Shown: piece by piece, positions 36,223 through 45,000 of the stretch
How positions within the stretch are numbered: the stretch's first letter is position 1
Layout of the letters: every line of letters begins with the position of its first letter
Origin: Glandiceps talaboti
Lineage: Eukaryota; Hemichordata; Enteropneusta; Spengelidae
Assembly (NCBI RefSeq): GCF_964340395.1
Contig: NC_135566.1
Coordinates: forward strand, 1,930,001-1,975,000
Reading direction: 5' to 3'
Length of the DNA: 45,000 nt
Program-made: the position numbers and the translations under genes
Notes under the pieces: generated by a model
Database searches by the model: none
Told to the model about the DNA's origin: nothing
What the model saw: the letters and a program-made list of their open reading frames with translations, nothing else

Positions 36223-38084
36223 ACGATATCAAGTCCCCTTGTCATAGATTATCTCTTAAAGGTTATGACATCTCAAGAGGGCGCTATCAAAAAACAAAAG
36301 CCATCTTCGGCTCCTTGGGTTGATACCGTAATTACATGTAAAATGTCCATACTACAAAATAGATTTACTGTAATGCAGTGTCATGGTCTACTTTTCGTTG
36401 TTCTTTTTATGTTATTTGTTCGTTTAGAAATTCAAAAATGGAATTGTATAAAAGATATAATATCAGACTTTGATTTTAGCATGTTAATTAGTTTTCAAAC
36501 ATCATCAATGCTTTGTTTCTGATAATGAATGGTAGCACGATATTCGTTTTTTAGTGACAGAAAACACAGTATTTCGACAGTGAAGCTTCACACCAACGAT
36601 CAGAATTACATGTACATGCATTTTGCAGGTGGCCGCACCAAATCGAGGCTGTAATCAAACCATGCATTTATCAACACGTAAGAATGATATCAGTCAATCG
36701 ACAGTTTCAGCTAAAATGTCTGCTTTGGAAATCTCACTATAAGAAATTCGTCTTTCTGATAACTCAGTGGAAATTTTATTTTATTTATGTATTTCAACTT
36801 TATTCAAAGAGGGTTTAAAATCATACAGGTAACCTGGTTAGCTGACAGCTAATCTTTCCCAGGACCCTCTAAGTTGGATCATCATTTTGATAATCTTAAG
36901 AGTTTTTCGATCTAAAAATTATTTCGTTGGTTCCTTGCGTTATGTATGAGTATGAACATAATAAGGTTGATGATTTCAAAATATCGGAATGTTTGATCAC
37001 GATTTTACAAACTACTACCACTGTTAATAATAATACTGGTAATTTAATGGTTTTCATTTCCACATTATCCATTTTAGATTTTTCAGAAACATTTAGGGCA
37101 CATCGGAAATTAAATATTTGATTTTATTAACACAAATTGAGGATTATATTAAACACAACAACATCACGTACAGAAAAAGAAGAAAGATTTGTGGCTAGAA
37201 TAATTACACATCGGCATGATCAGTCAGTTATTGTTTGTACCGTTTAGCGTTTACTCATTTTCTGTGGCCGTGGGGTTATTGTTATGCATGTTAAATGTCA
37301 AGATTTACATGAAGATCATGGTAAGTGAGTCATGGTTGCTATGATCTCAAGATAGCAACAAAGATTACGATAGTTGGAGACGAATCTCGATATAAAGATA
37401 ATAGTGAATTCACAAACAACAGGTGACAGAGTCGATCTTGGTTATCGTAAGAAGATTGTTTTGAAATCGGGAAAGTCAAAGGTTGGTCCACAGGATGTTT
37501 CATCACATACCATGGATTAACCACATCCAGGACCCTGGTTTGATATCTCCCATTGTACCTCCATCTTCCAATCTTGATAACGTAAACATATTTTGTGTGC
37601 TGAAGACATAAGAGGATAGGTTGCCATGGGATACCCTATGTCTTATTGTGTAAGAATTGTGTATGTTATTCTTTTTAACTCTGATAAAAAACACATACAT
37701 ATGGCACTGATAACTTTCATAAAATCAGCACTTATCAAAAAGAAAGACATTCTACAGAGTTAAAAGAAATACATTACATTTATCTAACCTAAAGTTTATG
37801 TTTTCGTATAAACCTTATTTTGCTAACTATTATTACTCTAGTTTATATATTTACTAGTTCGTTTTAACGCCAAACACATTGCAGAAAATCCAATGAAGAA
37901 ATGTAGTTTTCTGAACGGATGCAATACAGATTCCATTCTAGAATTAAAATCATTCATGTTACATGCAGTGAAGATGTGTAATTACGGTGTGTGAAGCGGA
38001 AAACATCTGTTGATGAAAAAGACTGAACATGTAACAGAAGTTGCTGTTCCTTCTGGGAAACTACTGGTCCTTACTCGATGGATC
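36223..38084. other. Upstream region of gene B, no gene recognised
   Basis: AT-rich sequence without recognisable exons. A 101-codon plus-strand frame (36217-36522) overlaps the gene B promoter and has no domain; treated as chance. Confidence 0.4.
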
Positions 38085-38200
38085 GTTGTAAACAATCTTG
38101 ATGCCAAATCAACGTGCACGTGGTATCTAGCTAAATCACGAGTGGAGGTGTAAATGGTAACGATACTGTATAGGAACTAGACTACGTCGTAAACTACAGC
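38085..38200 (+). pseudogene. Possible second LINE endonuclease remnant
   Basis: The phrase GAGTGGAGGTGTAAATGGTA ... ATAGGAACTAGACTA matches GAGTGGAGATGTAAATCGTA ... ATAGGGACTAGACTA at about 18390-18432, in the decayed LINE fragment. The surrounding sequence is too eroded to translate, so this is only a likely relic of the same element. Confidence 0.35.
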
Positions 38201-38784
38201 CTCTTTCACGACACCGTCCATGACGCGTCTCAGCTCAGTTATTTCGCAGTATTGCGGAAGAAATAACAGCTCTGGTTTGCGAGAATAACTCGATACATGT
38301 TATCTCCAGCCATTTTAAAAGCATTTTGAACTTTACATTTGTAACATGATACAACATGTTGTCTTTTGCTGTAATAAAGTAAGATAGTATAATGAATAGT
38401 TTATTATCGGCAATAATTTATTTCATCTTATAATCACTTCAGTTTGTTACAATGTATTATAATATACAAACACAAATACAGCTAAACACATGTGTTCTAA
38501 CATTATATTGTAAATTGTTGTTATCTACGTCACTGTAAACTTTACATTTTTCTCTGTATAAATGATGAATTACATTTGAATGAGTATTCAAGGCAATCAA
38601 GTTTGCTAACTAAGTTACATTTTGTATGTGTACTGTGTATGGGTCGGGTTGTTTGAATTTCCCGCTCACTGTTTACAGTATGAGTCTGCATGGTTTCGCT
38701 CATCCACTGTGGATAGATGGTACTTATCTCCAATCGGTTACAATTAAGGACCAACAGGTAGCTGTTAGGCCAAAAATATAGAAT

Positions 38785-38970
38785 TGTTTCTGGTCAGCTC
38801 GCGCATCACTTAAATACCCCCACGTCAGTCTTTTTGGTGTTTGTCCAGCCCATGCAGTCTGCAGATCTGGGGAAACACAAAAATAACCCTCCCTACTTCA
38901 GCAGTAAGACTTAACTGCCATAAATAGTAGACTCAATGACAGGTTTGTTGAGATTTTTTTTAAAAATCGT
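38785..38970 (+). mobile_element. Inverted-repeat element, family B copy 2 (partial)
   Basis: Shares GTTTCTGGTCAGC, GTTTGTCCAGCCCATGCAG, GAAACACAAAAATAACC and ATAAATAGTAGA phrases with the 21.1 kb copy and lacks the MITE. The middle part present in copies 1 and 3 (CTTGCTCTAAAG) is deleted, and no inverted right end is seen. Confidence 0.7.
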
Positions 38971-38971
38971 G

Positions 38972-39183
38972 TCGTTGAGGACGCTATATAGAACATTCCA
39001 TGGAATAAGACCATCTGGCTATGAAAAGAGATGTTCCAGCCGTTGAGGACGCTATAGAGCATTCCCTGGAACACAGACAACTAAACTTGTCTGTGCCTTG
39101 AATGACGACTACCTGGCATATGAAAATAGATGTTCCAGCCGTTGGGGGCGCTGTATAGAGCATTCCTCGGAATAAGACCACCT
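38972..39183 (+). repeat. Three tandem diverged units (70-100 bp)
   Basis: CGTTGAGGACGCTATA(T)AGA(A/G)CATTCC recurs at about 38972, 39041 and 39140 (GGGGGCGCTG in the third), separated by ATGAAAA(G/T)AGATGTTCCAGC. The short minus-strand frames here are by-products. Confidence 0.8.
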
Positions 39184-39189
39184 ACCTAT

Positions 39190-40597
39190 TGGTGCGATTT
39201 GCATTATGTTTTTACCTTTCACTTGAGGACTGCAGACATTTCTTGCGTAGAATAGACACCTATCTTTACCGATTCCGTGCTTATGACGTTTTTACACGGA
39301 AAGAGAGACCTGGCATGTTAATGGATTTTTTATTTAAAATTGACCCATGGGGAGGGAGTAGAATCCGTGACAAATTTCGTCCACGTCAGTCGAAACGATG
39401 ATATTCCATATGTCACGTACTTGGAGACCCCCAAAGTCTTTAAATTTTGGTTCATACACATACATGTAATAATTGTTGGAATACTACAAAACATATACAA
39501 TTAGTTTGTTTGAAGTATGTACAAAATTTATTTGAATACTAGTATGAAGCATACATTCTGAAGATATAGCCTAATTACTGAAAATTATCAATTATGTAAA
39601 GGAGTCATTAAAACTTAAATATATATTATCAAACTTAATATGGCACATGGACTTTGTTATATTCAATGTATCACAGACTTTGAAAGACTGGTACAAGAAT
39701 CATGGGCTCTCGCAGAGCTTGGTGTTGGATATATTGGAAAGAATAAAATATATTTAATTTTCAATGTGAAATTGAGGGCTTGACTCTCAGGACTTTATGT
39801 AATACCTACTTCCGGGACCTAGGCCACTATAGGTGAGCATTCAGTACAACCATAGATGTTGAGATGTTGAGAGAAACTCCCAATGTCTATTGTCTCATTC
39901 ACCTTGATTCCTTGATTCAAACTCAAGACAGTTGGTTGTATACATCACTATACGAATAACCAATCTTTACAAACTGTGATCTAAGCCCCATCCACACTAT
40001 TCGCCATTCCATTTATCCCTTCAAAAGTATGTGTTGAACCATTCTTAATCTCGACATCCCTAGAAACATCACTAATATTTTCACATTTGCATTATCTTTG
40101 TTCATAGGTGTTTAACTGAGGAGTAGATTGGTTTCTTCTGTGTTCATACAAGGAAATCCTCCCAAAAATTATGCCAGCATATACATGTCCCAACATCCAT
40201 TTTATCTTATGGTACAGCTACACATGACCAACTCTAGTGCTGAGGTTATGCCAATATTTCTGTTGTATTACTCATACCCTTGAAATCATGGAAGTAAAGT
40301 TAATTCATGATTATTGCAAAAATATACAAATGATTTTATTTCCATCTCAATATACCTTTGAATATTTTACATGTAAATCTTCTCTGGATCACATTCATTG
40401 TACCATACTTAAGCCAAGTTATAGTCTTGGAACAGAAAATATGGATTATATACCCTGGTCGTTCTACATCATGACAACCCGTGTCTACATCACTGGTTCT
40501 GTGGTGATTGAAACTTGATACAAGTCCAAACATTCCAAATCACCACTATTTTTCTGATTTTTCGTAAATTATGCTTGAGAGTGTATAATTATTATTC
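39190..40597. other. Non-coding stretch, nothing recognised
   Basis: AT-rich, with short open frames of no recognisable content on both strands (for example 39189-39401 and 40237-40518 on the plus strand). Confidence 0.4.
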
Positions 40598-40914
40598 TCA
40601 TATATTATTCCCCAATATTTTACTTCATTCAGCTGGAAATACTTGTGACCTCAGGGTTCGTAACTACTCGTTGAGCAACTCTTCATGACAAAGCCCACTC
40701 CCCAGGTCACTCATATCTTCCTTGGCTGAACAATACAAAAACATTGAAGAATAATTGGATGTTATTCCCCAATATTTGTCTTCGTTCAGACAAGGAAAAC
40801 CTGAGTGACCTAAGGGGCTTGTCACTACAAGTCGCTAGACATGTAGTGATAACCCTCAGGTCACAAGTATTTTCATGTTGAATGAAGACAAATATTGGAG
40901 AATAACATAATTAT
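40598..40914. repeat. Two adjacent copies of a foldback element
   Basis: The second copy has arms near 40752-40788 (TTATTCCCCAATATTTGTCT) and 40879-40914 (inverted AGACAAATATTGGAGAATAA), enclosing CCTGAGTGACCT and AGGTCACAAGTATTTTCA. The first copy (about 40598-40757) repeats the left-arm, GACCTCAGG and CCCCAGGTCACT phrases, more diverged. No coding capacity; likely a MITE family. Confidence 0.7.
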
Positions 40915-41019
40915 ACCTGGGCCAGCAATATCAAAGAAAAATCAGGGAAAGTACTGGCAATTTGAAGGTTTTGACTCATAGTCATATTTTGAACACAGCA
41001 GAACCAGTGATGTAGACAT

Positions 41020-41080
41020 GTGTTGTTGTGACATAGACACGCATTGTTGTGACATAGACACGCATTGTTGTCACTTAGAA
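41020..41080. repeat. 21-bp tandem repeat, about 3 copies
   Basis: GACATAGACACGCATTGTTGT recurs with period 21 (41029, 41050), with a diverged first and last unit. Confidence 0.85.
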
Positions 41081-41188
41081 CGACCCTAGTATATATTCCA
41101 TATGTTTTGTTCAACTTGGCTCGTGCAACGTATAATATCTAAATATTCTTCCTTGTGATTTTCCTTATAATAGACTAAGATATAAAAT

Positions 41189-42651
41189 TTACTGTCTATA
41201 ATTATTATGAGCTGTCAGAGCAAGATGAACTTTTCCTAACAATGAGTCTGGTAAATTAGATTTGACTAACTCTTCAATTTCTGATGATGAGTATTTATCT
41301 GAAAAGTGCATAAGAAGAATTGACTCAACATCTTGAAAGAGTTCTGCATTTTGTATAATTTCGTCGAGGTGGATGTGACCTCTCTCTCTAGTTTTGTCTA
41401 GTGTTGTATCCACATCCAAGTAGGTTGCCTCCATAATCAAAAGCTTGACTTTCAGAACAGCTTCATTGCCCTTCAACTGGAAACATTCAAATGTTGTGTC
41501 ACCTGAAAAGTAAATTTACAATTTTTATGAATATGGTGTGTATTTCAAAACATTAAAGAATGGCCTTGAAATTTGTTCTTAGTTTAAAATTAAATTTCAT
41601 AGATATTTTAATTTTTCTGAATGAATATGAAGTGCAAGTAATAAAGAAGGTATGTGTATCTATGGCAACAACTACTCGATACAGTAGGAACACATTTGAC
41701 CCTGTGGTACATGTAATACAAATAAATACGGAGAATATTTGGCCAAAAATAAAAAAATTGTTTCTGGACATTCTGTCTAAAGTTGTGCAACAACACAAAA
41801 ATGTTTTTTTAATTCTCAACAAACCTGTCAATCAATCAAATATTTATGACAGTTACTGTTCGTTTTATTTAGTACTTTAGAGCAAGTGCGTATGTGGGGC
41901 ATTTGCTTGTTCATGATTGGCTCTGCAGTTGTCTTCACTGAAGTAGGGAGGGTTATTTTTGTGTTTCCCCATGGGTCTGCTGACTGCATGGGCTGGACAA
42001 ACATGAAAAAAAAGATCGACATGAGGGCATTCAAGTGATGCATGCGCTGACCAGAAAAAAATCTTTTTTATTCTTTTTTTCCCCACAAAATTGTGAGGGT
42101 CTGGGCAACCACAACTAGGTAATACAATAAGTGGTCACAAACAATTTGACAAGATAGGCTATAAGACTGATTGATTCATAATGGACTTGTACTATATTTC
42201 CAAAGATGCCCCATTCAAGATGGCAAGTCACTATGTTCCCTATTGAACCACTCGCTTTAGGGTTATTTATACTTGAGGTACTAATACTGGGTTATACCTG
42301 TAAATGCTATTTCTGGAACATCCTGAGTTTCTGTGACTTCAACTCCTGTCTGTTTTAGTTTAGCAATATCTTTTGGTGCCTGGCCCCTGTACTCTTCTTT
42401 CAACTTTGACTTTTGTTTCCACAGAATATACCCCTGGCTAGGTACTCTATGGACTGTCCTGAAGACTGTTGCAAAGTATCCCTGGGGCAACTAAAATTGT
42501 GAGAGACAACATTGTTGGTTAGAAATATAAAAGGTCATTTACGACACCTGTATTACATTACTCAGTATAAACACACAAACTCACACAAATGTATGCACCA
42601 GGATATGCAGTTAGTTATACCACAAATACACCCAACCACCCATCGGCACAC

Positions 42652-42735
<84 letters not shown>

Positions 42736-44213
42736 TACACACACACATACATACACATACATGCACACATGCATGCACACGCGCACACACACATGCATGC
42801 ACATGCACACACACACAACATATGAAAACACAGAGACATAATACAATTAAAACAATATTTGTTGATATACATACAAGAAAGACTTGCACTTATTTTGTTT
42901 CAGCAACATGACTGTTGCCTTCCACCACATCACTGTAAAAAGCTCAAGCCACTTGATGGCATCATCCCAGATACACACTACAATGAGGTCCACTGCCTTA
43001 CACCACATCACTGTAAAAACCTAAAACTACTTGATGGCATCATCCCAGATACACACTACAATGAGGTCTACTGCCTTACACCACATCACAGTAAAAACCT
43101 CAAGCCACTTGATGCCATCAACCCAGGTATACACTACAAATTAGTACAATGAGGCCGACTGCATCAGCAGAACAAAAGTTATAGCTTGAGAGAATGCATT
43201 GCTGTGATACCAGTATAGCTAATACACAACATTTCATTTATATAATTCATATAATTCAACTCTCCGATTTCATAATCAACTGTTGGTGAAGTCAGATTAA
43301 CCTATACCTGTATCCTTTGTCCTGGTTCAGTCTCCATAATTTGGATTTGCTTCAAGGCATCTTTGTTGTCCATGATTGCAAACATTTCAGCTGCATGAGT
43401 TAGACATGGTTTTATTACTGAGGGTACATAATACATAGCAGGCTTCATATTACCAAGTAATCTCTTTGCAGTGTGTTGTACCAGTCCTGATACATGGTCC
43501 ATGTGACCATGGCTAGAAACAAATATATTGAGTATTGGTGTAAATTTGGTGTCTTTGCAAAGGACAAGGTAACACTGGGAGAGTAATGCATTATTCGGAT
43601 AATAGAAATCATTAGAAGTTAGATCAATTTTATGAATATGAAAAGCTCATATTGAAAAATGTATAAAATGAAAAGGTATATATATATATATATATACACA
43701 CTGATTCAAATGCCTGTGGTTATGGACCAATGGGAGCAAGTCCAATTTATATATGGCTTCTAAAAAATGAAAAACTTGAGAAAACGAGCAAAAGGCAAGA
43801 ATACAAAACATACAAAGATGTCAAACAAACTAACAAAATGCACATAAAAACCGACTTGAGATGACAATCTTGTAAAATCGTATTTTTAAAATTCTCAGAG
43901 ATATTAAAACTAAAGTCAATATTTGAAATACTACAACATGTCAACAAGACCATATTATATTAAAGTTGTCATACATCTCTGAATGGCAGTGTTTAAAAAC
44001 ATTAATTCCACTGACATTATGGTCTGTCTATTTGTAACCATGGAAACAAACTCTAACTTACCTTATAAATACATGATTACATCTAACCGAGTGACTTGTA
44101 CTGTAACCAATATCAAATGCCACTTTCACTCCCTCTACTAAAACGACTATGCACGTTTCAGTGCCCGCAATAGACCAGTCGTAAATACGAAACTTTCCTA
44201 TGTCCATTGTCAT
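41189..44213 (-). CDS. tRNase Z-like metallo-beta-lactamase-fold hydrolase (short form)
   Basis: Four exons: 44213-44062, 43512-43308, 42490-42298 and 41502-41189, with GT/AG borders in phases 2, 0 and 1; 864 nt, 287 aa. tRNase Z removes the 3' trailer from pre-tRNA. Visible motifs: HGHMDH at residues 52-57 (zinc site, split just before by intron 1), TVHRVPSQGY with H133, FTGDT with D185, EATYLD (208-213), GHIH (225-228) and MHFSDKY with H249. The order and the length of about 290 aa match the short tRNase Z form known from plants and bacteria. No N-terminal organelle signal is obvious. The start is the first of two nearby ATGs (44213 and 44207). Its 5' end faces the gene at 44796, 582 bp apart. 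Introns hold a family B element, a (CA)n run and a 78-bp tandem repeat. Confidence 0.88.
41795..42065 (-). mobile_element. Inverted-repeat element, family B copy 3
   Basis: Reverse orientation, in the last intron of the tRNase Z-like gene. Contains TTTGTCCAGCCCATGCAGTC, GGGGAAACACAAAAATAACC, CTTGCTCTAAAG and CAGGTTTGTTGAGAAT in the same order as the 21.1 kb copy, without the nested MITE. One end reads TTTTTCTGGTCAGCGC. Confidence 0.75.
42652..42824. repeat. (CA)n microsatellite with CATA/CATG variants
   Basis: Pure CA to about 42730, then mixed CACATA/CATGCA units. Located in intron 2 of the tRNase Z-like gene. Poly-Thr-His and poly-Cys-Val frames are artefacts. Confidence 0.96.
42910..43150 (+). 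repeat. 78-bp tandem repeat, three copies
   Basis: CCACATCAC(T/A)GTAAAAA starts at 42925, 43003 and 43081, an exact 78-bp period, with CATCATCCCAGATACACACT in each of the first two units. 78 is 26 codons, so a 97-codon plus-strand frame stays open. It lies in an intron of a minus-strand gene and is not called as coding. Confidence 0.92.
43679..43695. repeat. (TA)n microsatellite
   Basis: Short TA run in intron 1 of the tRNase Z-like gene. Confidence 0.9.
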
Positions 44214-44420
44214 GGAAATCAGTTCATAATAATGTAAAACAAGAATTGACTTGCAGTGTGAAATGAAATGTTGGTCAAGAGATGAAAGAGATTTCAGGTA
44301 GTACGCGTATGATTAATCATTATATCAGATAACACAACACGATTGACACCTGAACTGCCAACTGATCAGCTGGCAAAGGTTAAAGGTCATGCAATATCGG
44401 GGATGTCACCCTATTTTATA

Positions 44421-44488
44421 GCTCTGGATTTATACGCTGCGGGGTTTCGACACGTTTTCTCCACTCCAGCGGAGTATAAATCCAGAGC
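44421..44488. repeat. Inverted repeat between two divergent genes
   Basis: GCTCTGGATTTATAC (44421-44435) and its exact reverse complement (44474-44488), with a partly paired loop (CGCTG...CAGCG). It sits in the intergenic region between the tRNase Z-like gene and the gene at 44796. CTATTTTATAG / CTATTTTAT flanks it on both sides. Confidence 0.75.
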
Positions 44489-44795
44489 CACCTATTTTAT
44501 TGGCTTGACGGAAGCTAAACTGATTCTTGTTTAATCACTGCTTTTTCACGACATTTTCAGCTTTTACATTGTAAAGCATTATCCACCAGCAGAAATCTGT
44601 GTACTGACAATAACATTGCAAAAACAGACGTAGTAGGTATATTACGTCAACAGTGTCGTGAAAACTAAACATCATTTCATAACTTCATAAGTGTGCGGCC
44701 CCTGGAAACAACAGCGTGTCCTCCCACAATACAATTTACAAATATACAAGATCACTGCACTGTACGTTGGCGATTTTGGTAACAACCTGACCGAT

Positions 44796-45000
44796 ATGTC
44801 AAAAGTTCAGAAGAAAGAATTATATGTTCCAGATTATGAAGAAGTTGCGAAAGGTAAAACACTCTTCTTACAATTCGTTTTATACCGAAACATCGAACCA
44901 CAGTCCCTCGATGACATGAGAGGAACTGTGATCGAACATATACATAGTCCGTACCTGAAGAACCTTGCTCTGGATGTATGTATACACTTCGAGGTTTCCG
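44796..45000 (+). CDS. 5' end of an unrecognised gene (runs off the window)
   Basis: An ATG at 44796 opens a frame of 68 codons without a stop to the window edge. It begins MSKVQKKELYVPDYEEVAKG and continues with a mixed charged/hydrophobic composition (LFLQFVLYRNIEPQSLDDM, then HIHSPYLKNLALDVCIHFEV) that looks like genuine protein. I do not recognise the family. A GTAAAA at 44854 could be a weak donor after VAK, but the frame continues well past it. It is divergent from the tRNase Z-like gene, so the 582 bp between the two ATGs probably contains both promoters. Confidence 0.5.
   Translation, partial: MSKVQKKELYVPDYEEVAKGKTLFLQFVLYRNIEPQSLDDMRGTVIEHIHSPYLKNLALDVCIHFEVS

Noticed and set aside
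39189-39401. 70-codon plus-strand frame
   Set aside because: No homology is apparent and it directly abuts a degenerate tandem repeat.
41876-42086. Minus-strand open frames with FVQPMQSA / PAHAV text near 42.0 kb
   Set aside because: They are translations of the family B repeat, which also occurs at 21.1 and 38.8 kb.
42859-43152. 97-codon plus-strand frame with 26-residue repeats
   Set aside because: It is a 78-bp tandem repeat in an intron of a minus-strand gene; a multiple-of-3 period explains the open frame.

Overview
The window is animal nuclear DNA: spliced genes with GT/AG introns, long microsatellites, MITEs and fragments of a non-LTR retrotransposon. It is AT-rich. The gene content (EAR/EPTP propellers, CCP/sushi exons, a plant-type short tRNase Z-like enzyme, an actinin-like EF-hand) suggests a marine invertebrate, either a non-vertebrate deuterostome or a lophotrochozoan. 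The sequence alone does not settle which.

The main content is a cluster of secreted modular genes. Four first exons (2290-2779 -, 6243-6726 -, 19996-20479 +, 35643-36132 -) each encode a signal peptide, a short four-cysteine segment with a CAYxF..P..C motif like that at the start of angiopoietins, and a predicted coiled coil. All four end at a phase-1 GT donor. They form two subtypes: 484 nt (6.7 kb and 20.0 kb copies) and 490 nt (2.8 kb and 36.1 kb copies). Two of them belong to complete genes. Gene A (19996-23256, +) joins the first exon directly to an EAR beta-propeller exon (507 aa predicted). Gene B (36132-25807, -) places nine phase 1-1 CCP exons, eight of them nearly identical, between the same two ends (1022 aa predicted). 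The other two first exons have no EAR exon in the window. All four share a promoter module: an ATGCAAAT-type octamer 77-101 bp upstream of the ATG, with a TATA-like element just downstream of it.

Other genes: a three-exon gene at 14233-16672 (+) encoding a 156-aa protein like the C-terminal EF-hand domain of alpha-actinin/spectrin; a four-exon gene at 44213-41189 (-) encoding a 287-aa metallo-beta-lactamase-fold tRNase Z-like protein; and the start of an unrecognised gene at 44796 (+) that shares a divergent upstream region with it.

Mobile DNA is abundant. A 154-167 bp MITE with TAGTCT ends is present in four complete copies, all with perfect 9-bp target duplications, plus one end at base 1. 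There is a hAT-like 236-bp MITE (1504-1739), a 5'-truncated LINE with an open reverse transcriptase frame (10885-12240, -), decayed LINE endonuclease fragments (17.9-18.4 kb and perhaps 38.1 kb), a second inverted-repeat family in three copies, and several foldback elements and tandem repeats. Long stretches between these show no recognisable gene.
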